Below, one piece after another: positions 1 through 5,966 of a stretch of 12,594 nt of DNA; positions within the stretch are counted from its first letter, which is position 1; each line of letters begins with the position of its first letter. The notes under the pieces were generated by a model, which was not told where the DNA came from, did no database searches, and worked only from the letters and a program-made list of their open reading frames with translations. The DNA lies in NCBI GenBank assembly GCA_012519875.1, contig JAAYPL010000011.1, positions 1 to 12,594 on the forward strand, written 5' to 3'. The position numbers and the translations under genes were made by a program. The DNA comes from Clostridiaceae bacterium. GTDB lineage: Bacteria; Bacillota; Clostridia; Saccharofermentanales; UBA5734.

Positions 1-276
1 AACCGCCTCTTCAAAGTTCCCTTCAATATGGACGTCCTGGCCGACTTCGACAAAAAGAATGGACATGCCGGTATCTTGGCAAACGCAATCTCCTGTTTTT
101 CTGCATATCCGGTCATTGTCCAGAAGTTGACGAAGTATGGTCTTTCCTCTTTGACTTTTTTCCTGCTGCCAGGCTGATTCCATGGCGGTAGCAACATCAT
201 CGGCCAGCTTGCAGCTTATATCCAGAAAAATTTGCCGAACAGCATCGGTGATTGTTTTCGCATCAATTATTCGCAC
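1..276 (-). CDS. Fumarate hydratase class I, alpha subunit (N-terminal part, runs off left edge)
   Basis: This gene is partial: 92 codons are present and the rest lies beyond base 1. The product is the N-terminal part of the alpha subunit of the two-subunit iron-sulfur fumarase / L-tartrate dehydratase family, which interconverts fumarate and malate in the cytoplasm. The translation starts MRIIDAKTITDAV and contains VCQDTGMSILFVEVGQDVHI at about residues 65-84. The Cys of CQDTG is a [4Fe-4S] cluster ligand in the family, and the VEVGQDVHIEG stretch is typical of the alpha subunit. The start is GTG at 276-274, preceded by GAGGA six bases upstream; no nearby ATG fits. The gene lies 56 bp downstream of the CorA-like gene on the same strand, so co-transcription is possible. 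Fumarase versus tartrate dehydratase cannot be decided from this fragment. Fumarase is the default because a beta-subunit gene usually follows in Clostridia. Confidence 0.88.
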   Translation of the reverse strand, partial: MRIIDAKTITDAVRQIFLDISCKLADDVATAMESAWQQEKSQRGKTILRQLLDNDRICRKTGDCVCQDTGMSILFVEVGQDVHIEGNFEEAV

Positions 277-332
277 AAAGGTTCCTCTTTTTTATTGTTG
301 ATAGATAAGGAATCAGTCCTACCATAACACAA

Positions 333-1253
333 TTAAAACCACTTTTTCTTTTTAAAAATGATAATCGTCAGAACCACAATCAGGACGCTGACCGCAATAA
401 CAGCCGGATAGCTCCAGAGCCATTGATATTCCGGCATCTTTAAATTCATGCCGTACCAGCCGGCAATTAGAGTTAAGGGCAGAAAAATGACCGTCACCAC
501 GGTAAACAAGCGCATCATGCGGTTCAGGCTGATGTCGGTTTCAGCTTCATAGGATTCTCGTACCTGAATAACATATTCCCGCAAAACCAATACGTTTTTT
601 TGCAGTCTTTCGACCCGGCGGGTGTAAAGCCCAAGGGCGCTGATGTTCTCCCGGTCAATCGGGCTGTACTTCGCTTCTTGAATGTCGTCCAAAACGTGCA
701 ATAGTTGCTCATAAAACCGCTTAAGGATCAAAAGCTCTTTTTGCAGCGCAAGGATGCTTCCCGGCCCTATATTTTGTTTGTTGGTGAGAATTTCGTTTTC
801 CAACAACGCGATCTCATCTTCAATCTGCTCATGTTGCTCCGTGTGGCCGGTTATGGTTTTCTCCATCAGCGCAACAAACAGATCGTTCTTACGCATTTGA
901 CAATCTTCGGCAAGGTCCGTTATTTCTTTAATAATGTTTGATGCTCGTTGCGTGTTTCCGCAGATAAGCGCCATGTGATTCATACTGACAGCGACACAGA
1001 TTTTTTCCCCCGGCTCGGTCCGGTTGTCCGGGTTTAAAAATAAAAGACCGATGTAGTCAACCTGATCCCGATGATCAAAGGTAAAGGATCTATTGCGCAG
1101 ACACTGTTCAACAATGCTTGAATCCCATTGAAAACGACCGTCATAGGCTTGGTTCGATTCATTTGCATTTAGAATGTAAACGCGCCAATCTGAGCCGGCA
1201 ACCGTCGTGGCATCCCCTCGGTCCCGAAAATTATTTTCCTTTTCAACCAACAT
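333..1253 (-). CDS. CorA-family divalent metal ion channel
   Basis: The product is a 306-residue CorA-type magnesium (possibly cobalt/nickel) channel of the inner membrane, expected to form a pentamer. The large N-terminal part (about 1-245) is cytoplasmic and includes a long charged helical stretch at about 135-245. Two membrane segments follow at about 250-267 and 282-300. The signature GMN motif (in WYGMNLKMPE) closes the first membrane helix at 268-270, and the protein ends in a basic KKKKWF tail as usual for the family. TTG at 1256 would add one residue. ATG at 1253 is preferred because AGGTGG lies four bases before it, while it would almost abut the TTG. The usual acidic periplasmic loop after GMN is short and modest (LKMPEYQW). 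Which ion it carries cannot be told from sequence. It lies 49 bp after the 337-residue lipoprotein gene. Confidence 0.9.
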   Translation of the reverse strand: MLVEKENNFRDRGDATTVAGSDWRVYILNANESNQAYDGRFQWDSSIVEQCLRNRSFTFDHRDQVDYIGLLFLNPDNRTEPGEKICVAVSMNHMALICGNTQRASNIIKEITDLAEDCQMRKNDLFVALMEKTITGHTEQHEQIEDEIALLENEILTNKQNIGPGSILALQKELLILKRFYEQLLHVLDDIQEAKYSPIDRENISALGLYTRRVERLQKNVLVLREYVIQVRESYEAETDISLNRMMRLFTVVTVIFLPLTLIAGWYGMNLKMPEYQWLWSYPAVIAVSVLIVVLTIIIFKKKKWF

Positions 1254-1302
1254 CAAACCACCTGCCTTAATACCTGTCGGTCAGGATCCGCCGCACGACA
1301 AT

Positions 1303-2316
1303 TTAAGTATCAATACGTTGAGGTATCGCATCGGGCATCGGCATGCCGGATTCAACAGCAGGCAGGTACCAGTCGTAGTATCTGTACGGTACATCTTCCG
1401 GGTATTCTTCCTCGACGTCATCCCAGCTCATTCCCCAAGGACGTATGTATATGCTGTAGCTAAAGGTATCCTCGGGATCTTCCGGATCAACGTAGTAACC
1501 TAAAACACAGACCATATGTTCAAAATCAGTCGAATCGGGGTCGACCTGCCAGTCCATAAACTCCAGCTCGGCGTCCCAAAACCAACCTTCTTCGGAAACC
1601 AGGCGGCCTTCCATAAATCCGCCTTCGGAAATAACAGAAATACGGAGTTCCGCCATCAGTTCGTCAGCAGAACCATCTTCGTCCCAAACAGCCATGTAGC
1701 CTTTGCCGGTTTCATCCAAGTCGATCCGGACACAGCAGTCCCACCAATCGCCGACCCAATCCTCATAGGCCTTTGTGCCGTCGGAGATGTACCACCAGCC
1801 GTACCAGTCACCGGCCCAGAAATCTTGATACGCCGACAAATCGGCAGGAGCGGTTGTCGTGGGCTCGGCGGTGGGCTCCGTGGCGGGCTGTTCGGTCGCA
1901 GGCTCCGTGACAGGCTGTTCGGTAGTGGGTTCCATCGTTGGCAAGGCCGCTCCTTCCTTGACAAAGGTCATGGTTATATCAATTCCGAAAAAATTCATGG
2001 TGATGACATCGTCTTCAAGGGTACCCTTGCTTTCCTGGCCCTCGGCTCGCATCGTCAGCGTTTCGCCCTTCAGCTTCCATCTCATCTTGACACGTTCGCC
2101 ATTAAGACAGTAAATTCCTCGGCCGCCGGGACCCAACTCGATGTAGCATTCATCTTGGTTATCAATCGCTTCGATAGATTCCCAACCGAAGGGGTCGACC
2201 TGATAGCCGATATATTTCCCGAGGGCGGGATTTTCGGAGTCACCGTTTTTGCTGCCGCAGGCCGCCAGAGACATAACCATGGTGATCACAAGCATGATCG
2301 TAAGTACTTTTTTCAT
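1303..2316 (-). CDS. Predicted lipoprotein with Pro/Thr/Glu-rich linker, function unknown
   Basis: This 337-residue protein begins with a lipoprotein signal peptide: MKK, a hydrophobic stretch, then LAAC with the acylated Cys at position 20. It should be anchored to the outer face of the membrane. Residues about 30-124 form a small predicted beta-rich domain (GKYIGYQ... WKLKGETLTM... ITMTFVKEG) of a type often seen in Clostridia lipoproteins. Residues 127-158 are a low-complexity linker with repeated TEP/TEQP units. Residues about 165-337 are a very Trp-, Tyr- and Asp/Glu-rich domain with motifs such as WAGDWYGWW and WWDCC. The start is firm: AGGAGG sits six bases upstream of the ATG. The gene lies 41 bp after another lipoprotein gene on the same strand, so the two are probably one transcript. 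I recognise no enzymatic motif. A surface binding or cell-envelope role is only a guess from layout. Confidence 0.85.
   Translation of the reverse strand: MKKVLTIMLVITMVMSLAACGSKNGDSENPALGKYIGYQVDPFGWESIEAIDNQDECYIELGPGGRGIYCLNGERVKMRWKLKGETLTMRAEGQESKGTLEDDVITMNFFGIDITMTFVKEGAALPTMEPTTEQPVTEPATEQPATEPTAEPTTTAPADLSAYQDFWAGDWYGWWYISDGTKAYEDWVGDWWDCCVRIDLDETGKGYMAVWDEDGSADELMAELRISVISEGGFMEGRLVSEEGWFWDAELEFMDWQVDPDSTDFEHMVCVLGYYVDPEDPEDTFSYSIYIRPWGMSWDDVEEEYPEDVPYRYYDWYLPAVESGMPMPDAIPQRIDT
1843..1938 (-). repeat. Degenerate repeat encoding the Pro/Thr/Glu linker
   Basis: This stretch inside the lipoprotein gene encodes residues 127-158. It consists of imperfect copies of a short unit read as (V/A)TEPATEQP, then TEPTAEPTTTAPA. 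The DNA copies share blocks such as ggctcggtaac-like and ggctgttcggt segments with scattered differences. It most likely acts as a flexible extracellular spacer, and copy number could vary by slippage between strains. Confidence 0.7.
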
Positions 2317-2357
2317 TTTCTTCCTCCTGCCAAATAATCAATTTTTAGGGAATGAGC

Positions 2358-3692
2358 CTAGGAAACCACTTTCCACGTGTCAAGCACCGGGTCATATTGA
2401 TAAATTGTACCCCAGCGATCGATTGTATAAAAAATTTCCCATACGTATGAATCCCCCGTATCTGTTCCCAGCCAAATATTCCGGCACACGCTCCCGTCGG
2501 CAAGTTCCGTTGTGTCCCCGGGAATCAAAACAATCATCCCGCGTTCATAGACCAGCTCTCCGGCCTTGGGAACCGACGACAGCAAATATTCCATCAACTC
2601 TTGATCCCCCATGACACCATAGTCAAAACCGCCCGGCATGTCACCCAGCCTGAACCGGTATACAGGCGGCCACCCGACACCCTCCTCTGTATGCAGATTA
2701 TCTCCCGAGGACAAATAGAAATCGAAACCGGGTCTTACGCCCCTCCATTCAAATTCAACAAGATAAGTCCCCCGGATTGTTCGGGGCACGTCCATAAGTC
2801 CTTCGCCTTCCTGTATCGACCAGTCCAGAGTCAAATCAAAACCAATATTGCCGGCTCTTGCTCCCTGCAGGCCGTCCTCCGCCAGATAGAGCTGATATTT
2901 GCCGACGTAGATCTCTGTTTTTGTGCCGAGCCAGCCTTTCTCCAGTTTGACCTCGTCATGATTTTCAAAATATAGGTACGCGCTATAGTTGTCTTCGGTT
3001 CGCAGATTACAGCGCCAAACCCCGTAAAATACAGACTGGAAATTGCAAGGGTGCTTCAAATCATAACGGACGCCGGCGCTGTCCTGCGCAAAAATGGATT
3101 TCTCTTCACTTGAACCGTCCCTCGTCGATTCATAAGAAAGCGAGACAATGTTTTCCAGCCAAGGAATTTTGCCCATACTGTGTATGGCCTCATCCTCGCC
3201 CTCGGAAGGTCCGCCCATATACCAGCTGGGATCTGCCCATAACCATTCCAAACTCCCGTCTTCCATTAAAAAAACAGCAATGGGAACGGCAATTCCCCAC
3301 GCTTCCGCGTAACTGGCGGCAAATCCCGGCATCTGCCCGATGCAAACTGCCTTGACGGTTCCGGAAAAGCCTTTCACCGGAAAAAATCGTGTCTGCTGAT
3401 TTCCCTCCGGAGTTGTAATGATCTTCCAACCCAGTTTTTCCGGTCGATCCGGCCATTTTTTCGGATTAAAGGCCAGACCAATCTCCCCATTGCTGATCCT
3501 GACAGTAACCATGCCGTTCTCGTCGGTAAAAAGGTCGGCGGTTTCCGACAGTGGATCGGTCTCTTTCTCCGCTTGGCTTTGGGTTGGTTTTGTCGGTGTT
3601 GAAGTCGTTATTTGGGTTTTCGGCCTCAGAAGGCAACCGGAAAACAAAACTGCCGTAGCCAGCAAAAACATTAAAATTAACCGTTTGACCAT
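2358..3692 (-). CDS. Predicted lipoprotein, function unknown
   Basis: This 444-residue protein has a lipoprotein signal peptide (MVKRLILMF..., then FSGC with Cys20 as the lipid-modified residue). A Thr/Pro/Gln-rich spacer of about 25 residues follows. The rest contains no membrane segment and is rich in Trp, Tyr and Gly. The last 70 residues or so (GMIVLIPGDTTELADG, LGTDTGDSYVWEIFYTID, then GTIYQYD) resemble a C-terminal module I have seen on other Firmicutes lipoproteins; this is recall, not a search result. Three cysteines other than Cys20 lie at 117, 216 and 228, and a fourth at 403, so disulfides are possible. The ATG is preceded by AAGGA eight bases upstream. It is the first protein gene after the tRNA-Ser terminator and is followed 41 bp later by the second lipoprotein, suggesting a small operon that may extend to corA. 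No function can be assigned. Confidence 0.85.
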   Translation of the reverse strand: MVKRLILMFLLATAVLFSGCLLRPKTQITTSTPTKPTQSQAEKETDPLSETADLFTDENGMVTVRISNGEIGLAFNPKKWPDRPEKLGWKIITTPEGNQQTRFFPVKGFSGTVKAVCIGQMPGFAASYAEAWGIAVPIAVFLMEDGSLEWLWADPSWYMGGPSEGEDEAIHSMGKIPWLENIVSLSYESTRDGSSEEKSIFAQDSAGVRYDLKHPCNFQSVFYGVWRCNLRTEDNYSAYLYFENHDEVKLEKGWLGTKTEIYVGKYQLYLAEDGLQGARAGNIGFDLTLDWSIQEGEGLMDVPRTIRGTYLVEFEWRGVRPGFDFYLSSGDNLHTEEGVGWPPVYRFRLGDMPGGFDYGVMGDQELMEYLLSSVPKAGELVYERGMIVLIPGDTTELADGSVCRNIWLGTDTGDSYVWEIFYTIDRWGTIYQYDPVLDTWKVVS

Positions 3693-3736
3693 TTTACTCT
3701 TCCTTAAATAACAAGCGAATGCGTGCTCTTCGTCCT

Positions 3737-3780
3737 AAAATAAAGTCCGAAAACCCCTTGCAAATAGGGGGTTTTCGGAC
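3737..3780 (-). terminator. Intrinsic terminator of the tRNA-Ser operon
   Basis: A perfect 13-bp inverted repeat has arms GTCCGAAAACCCC at 3745-3757 and GGGGTTTTCGGAC at 3768-3780, with a 10-base loop. On the minus strand it is followed by TTTATTTTA. It starts seven bases past the CCA end of tRNA-Ser(GCT), the expected place for a tRNA operon terminator. Confidence 0.92.
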
Positions 3781-3786
3781 AAATTG

Positions 3787-3878
3787 TGGCGGAGAAGGAG
3801 GGATTTGAACCCTCGCTGGAGTTGCCCCCACTAACAGTTTAGCAAACTGCCCCCTTCGGCCAACTTGGGTACTTCTCC
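3787..3878 (-). tRNA. tRNA-Ser, anticodon GCT (reads AGC/AGU)
   Basis: This 92-base RNA has a seven-pair acceptor stem (GGAGAAG with CTTCTCC), discriminator G and an encoded CCA end. The anticodon loop TTGCTAA is closed by the GCAGT/ACTGT stem. A long variable arm, as needed for serine tRNAs, precedes a T arm containing GGTTCAAATCC. It is the second gene of a two-gene tRNA operon and is directly followed by an intrinsic terminator. Confidence 0.97.
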
Positions 3879-3925
3879 ATGCCGTCTATGTACGCACACA
3901 AAGCTGTACTTTGCGGATGATCTTG

Positions 3926-4016
3926 TGGCGGAGAGAGCGGGGTTCGAACCCGCGACAGACTTGCATCTGTGCCGGTTTTCAAGACCGGTGCCATCAACCA
4001 GCTCGACCATCTCTCC
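3926..4016 (-). tRNA. tRNA-Ser, anticodon TGA (reads UCN, mainly UCA/UCG)
   Basis: This 91-base RNA has acceptor stem GGAGAGA/TCTCTCC, discriminator G and an encoded CCA. The anticodon loop CTTGAAA lies on a CCGGT/ACCGG stem. The long class II variable arm contains ACAGA/TCTGT, and the T arm carries GGTTCGAACCC. It is the promoter-proximal gene of the operon, 47 bp before tRNA-Ser(GCT). The acceptor stems of the two RNAs differ at one or two pairs, and the anticodon and variable arms differ strongly, so they are not a recent duplication. Confidence 0.97.
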
Positions 4017-4037
4017 ATTTCCTTGTATCGCCTTGCC

Positions 4038-4066
4038 ATTTTACAATGACCGGTTGATGTTGTCAA
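4038..4066 (-). promoter_or_regulatory. Sigma-A-type promoter of the tRNA-Ser operon
   Basis: Read on the minus strand, the -35 is a perfect TTGACA (4066-4061). A 17-base spacer and a -10 of TAAAAT (4043-4038) follow. Transcription would start near 4031, about 15 bases before the tRNA-Ser(TGA) 5' end. This strong consensus promoter in the parB-tRNA gap makes the tRNA pair an independent unit. I saw no clear terminator for parB in the roughly 110 bp before it. Confidence 0.85.
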
Positions 4067-4174
4067 ATGTTGCCACGAGCTCAAACCCTTAGGATTCAGG
4101 ACCGGTTCCTAGAGAAAATGCATTTGCCGTTTATATGGTTATTTTCATGTTGTTTCGTCTTTCGCCTTGGCTTT

Positions 4175-5044
4175 TTAGCGCGGTTTAGAGGATTCGAGCT
4201 GTTCTAAAATCCGATCGAGATCGTCATTCGAGAAGTATAAAATTTGGATGTACCCTTTTCCCTGTTTATCTCTCAGACGAACGCGCGTTCCCAATGTTTT
4301 AGCCAAACGGTTTTCCACCTCTTTGATGCTCAGCTGATAAGCCGGATCCGGTTGAACAGGCTGTCGGGGCGGTGCTTGTAAGCGTTTTACCAGTTTCTCC
4401 GTCTCTCGGACACTCAAATCCCGACTCATCACTTGTTGCGCGGCTTTGATCTGCAGCGCTCGATCGGGCAAAGCAAGCAGTGTTCGGGCATGACCGGCGG
4501 TTAGTTCTTCATTGATGACGTGTTTTTTTATCTCTTCGGGCAAATTAAGCAACCGCAGCGTGTTGGCGATGGCCGGCCGGGAGCGCCCGACAACCGAAGA
4601 GATCTTCTCTTGTGTCATTTTATGATCCTTAATTAGCTTTTCCAGAGCATAGGCTTCCTCCAAGGGGTTCAAATCCTGTCGCTGAATATTCTCAATCAAC
4701 GCGTGTTCCAGAACTTGTTGATCGGTCAGTTCACGAATAATCGCCGGAATCACGGTAAGCCCCGCCATCCGAGACGCACGCCAGCGTCGTTCGCCGGCAA
4801 CGATTTTATATCCCTTCCGGGCTTTACAAACGATAATCGGCTGAATGACCCCATTCTCACGAATCGATGCCGCCAGGTCCTCAAGTCTTTCTTTGTCAAA
4901 AGATTTGCGCGGTTGATCGGCATTGGGACTAATATCATTGATTTTTAACTCGACAATTGAGCCCTTTATGTTTTCCGGCACATAATCGATGTTTTGGATT
5001 AAGGCTCCCAGCCCTTTGCCCAGCCCCCTTCCTGTTGCACTCAT
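4175..5044 (-). CDS. parB: Chromosome partitioning protein ParB (Spo0J)
   Basis: This 289-residue CTP-dependent clamp protein binds parS and spreads around the origin to recruit SMC and drive ParA-dependent segregation. The N-terminus RGLGKGLGALI (6-16) is the usual basic ParA-stimulating peptide. The CTP-binding core shows GERRWRAS at 84-91 and ENIQR at 118-122. The parS-reading helix-turn-helix is at about 143-165 (MTQEKISSVVGRSRPAIANT). A Pro/Gln-rich linker (225-234) leads to a C-terminal dimerisation domain. A TTG at 5050 overlaps the parA stop, but AGGGGG lies only two bases before it and eight before the ATG at 5044, so ATG is preferred. It is translationally close to parA, forming a parAB operon. 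Length and motifs are those of a chromosomal, not plasmid, ParB. Confidence 0.96.
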   Translation of the reverse strand: MSATGRGLGKGLGALIQNIDYVPENIKGSIVELKINDISPNADQPRKSFDKERLEDLAASIRENGVIQPIIVCKARKGYKIVAGERRWRASRMAGLTVIPAIIRELTDQQVLEHALIENIQRQDLNPLEEAYALEKLIKDHKMTQEKISSVVGRSRPAIANTLRLLNLPEEIKKHVINEELTAGHARTLLALPDRALQIKAAQQVMSRDLSVRETEKLVKRLQAPPRQPVQPDPAYQLSIKEVENRLAKTLGTRVRLRDKQGKGYIQILYFSNDDLDRILEQLESSKPR

Positions 5045-5046
5045 AA

Positions 5047-5817
5047 TCAATTCCCCCTTGCCCTACGTATGATTTCTTTTGCCAAAGCATCGTAACATGC
5101 CGCCCCTTTCGAACGAGGATCATATTCCATGATGACCTTGCCAAAGCTGGGCGCTTCACTAAGTCTGACATTACGCGGAATAATCGTTCGAAAAACACGC
5201 TCGCCGAAATATCGTCGGACCTCTCCCGCCACTTGATGCGCCAGTTGAGTTCTTGAATCAAACATGGTAATCACAACGCCAAAGATCGCCAGGTTCGGAT
5301 TAAGTCCGCGCTTAATTAAGGAGACCGTTTCCATTAACTGTGTCAGTCCCTCCAAAGCAAAATATTCACTTTGGATGGGCACCAGGATTCCTTTGGCAGC
5401 CGTCAAGGCATTGAGCGTCAATAAACCTAAGGAGGGCGGGCAATCAATCAAGATGAAGTCAAACTGATTTTCAATCTCAGCTAGTGCCTGCTTAAGTATT
5501 GTTTCACGTGAAACAAAATTAACCAATTCGATTTCCGCGCCGGAAAGCTGGATGTTCGCCGGACACAATCGTAAGTTTTTACGTCCGACATCAAGCATCA
5601 CTTCCGAAATAGCAACCGAATTAATTAAAACATCATATATTGTTGTTGCCTGAGCATTTTTCTCCACACCGAAACTGGAGGTGGCGTTGCCCTGGGGGTC
5701 CAAATCAATAAGTAAAACCTTCTGTCCCTTGGCAGCGAGATAGGCAGCAACATTGACCGCCGTTGTTGTTTTGCCAACGCCACCCTTCTGATTCACGATA
5801 GCCAACAGATGCGACAT
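5047..5817 (-). CDS. parA: Chromosome partitioning ATPase ParA (Soj)
   Basis: This 256-residue ATPase works with ParB to segregate origins and, in Bacillus-type bacteria, regulates DnaA. The deviant Walker A motif KGGVGKTT is at 11-18, with both signature lysines K11 and K16. Walker A' DLDPQGN is at 38-44 and Walker B FILID at 121-125. There is no N-terminal DNA-binding domain, as expected for the short chromosomal class. The ATG at 5817 has GAGGAG eight bases upstream. parB follows immediately. Residues 101-106 are encoded by a perfect parS site, so the gene carries its partner's binding site in its own coding sequence. MinD and plasmid ParA are alternatives, but the parB neighbour and short length favour Soj. 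Confidence 0.97.
   Translation of the reverse strand: MSHLLAIVNQKGGVGKTTTAVNVAAYLAAKGQKVLLIDLDPQGNATSSFGVEKNAQATTIYDVLINSVAISEVMLDVGRKNLRLCPANIQLSGAEIELVNFVSRETILKQALAEIENQFDFILIDCPPSLGLLTLNALTAAKGILVPIQSEYFALEGLTQLMETVSLIKRGLNPNLAIFGVVITMFDSRTQLAHQVAGEVRRYFGERVFRTIIPRNVRLSEAPSFGKVIMEYDPRSKGAACYDALAKEIIRRARGN
5500..5515. other. parS site inside parA
   Basis: The 16-base palindrome TGTTTCACGTGAAACA is an exact match to the Firmicutes parS consensus (TGTTNCACGTGAAACA). It lies in codons 101-106 of parA and should nucleate ParB loading. Confidence 0.95.
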
Positions 5818-5847
5818 GCAGCACGCTCCTCTTTATCGATGACTAAT

Positions 5848-5856
5848 ATTCTATCA
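5848..5856 (-). promoter_or_regulatory. Candidate extended -10 promoter of parAB
   Basis: On the minus strand TGATAGAAT reads as TG-n-TAGAAT, an extended -10 element. It lies between the gyrB terminator and parA, with about 23 bases from the likely start to the parA ATG. No convincing -35 is visible, which is tolerable for an extended -10 promoter. The terminator upstream makes a promoter here necessary. Confidence 0.45.
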
Positions 5857-5866
5857 TAGGCCTTCT

Positions 5867-5904
5867 AATAAAAACAGCCTCGACGGTGGCGCGTCGAGGC
5901 TGTT
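5867..5904 (-). terminator. Intrinsic terminator downstream of gyrB
   Basis: AACAGCCTCGAC (5873-5884) pairs perfectly with GTCGAGGCTGTT (5893-5904); an inner G-C pair makes 13 bp and a six-base loop. On the minus strand the stem runs into TTTTTATTAG. It ends the gyrB transcript about 60 bp after the stop and separates it from parAB. Confidence 0.9.
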
Positions 5905-5941
5905 CCGGCACACGTTACGGCGTATTCGCATTGCCTCATCC

Positions 5942-5957
5942 TGTTTCACGTGAAACA
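5942..5957. other. parS site between gyrB and parA
   Basis: This is a second exact TGTTTCACGTGAAACA palindrome, 442 bp from the one in parA. It starts 10 bp past the gyrB stop codon and sits between that stop and the terminator. Being intergenic, it is free of coding constraint. Confidence 0.95.
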
Positions 5958-5966
5958 ATTAAGTCA

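Noticed and set aside
1274..1290. CCTGTCGGTCAGG hairpin between the lipoprotein and corA as a terminator
   Set aside because: The stem is about four pairs and lacks a downstream T-tract on the minus strand.
1516..2337. Long plus-strand open frame (273 codons) antisense to the 337-residue lipoprotein gene
   Set aside because: Composition is low-complexity Gly/Arg from the antisense of the Pro/Thr linker, it has no ribosome site of note, and it overlaps a gene with a clear signal peptide and start.
2371..2382. CACGTG core that might be a parS site
   Set aside because: The flanks (TTCCACGTGTCA) do not match TGTTNCACGTGAAACA.
4084..4174. AGGAACCGGTCCT near-palindrome after parB as a terminator
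   Set aside because: The stem is only four pairs before mismatches at the centre, and no T-run follows on the minus strand.
5044..5050. TTG start for parB overlapping the parA stop
   Set aside because: The ribosome site lies two bases from the TTG and eight from the ATG at 5044, so the ATG is favoured.
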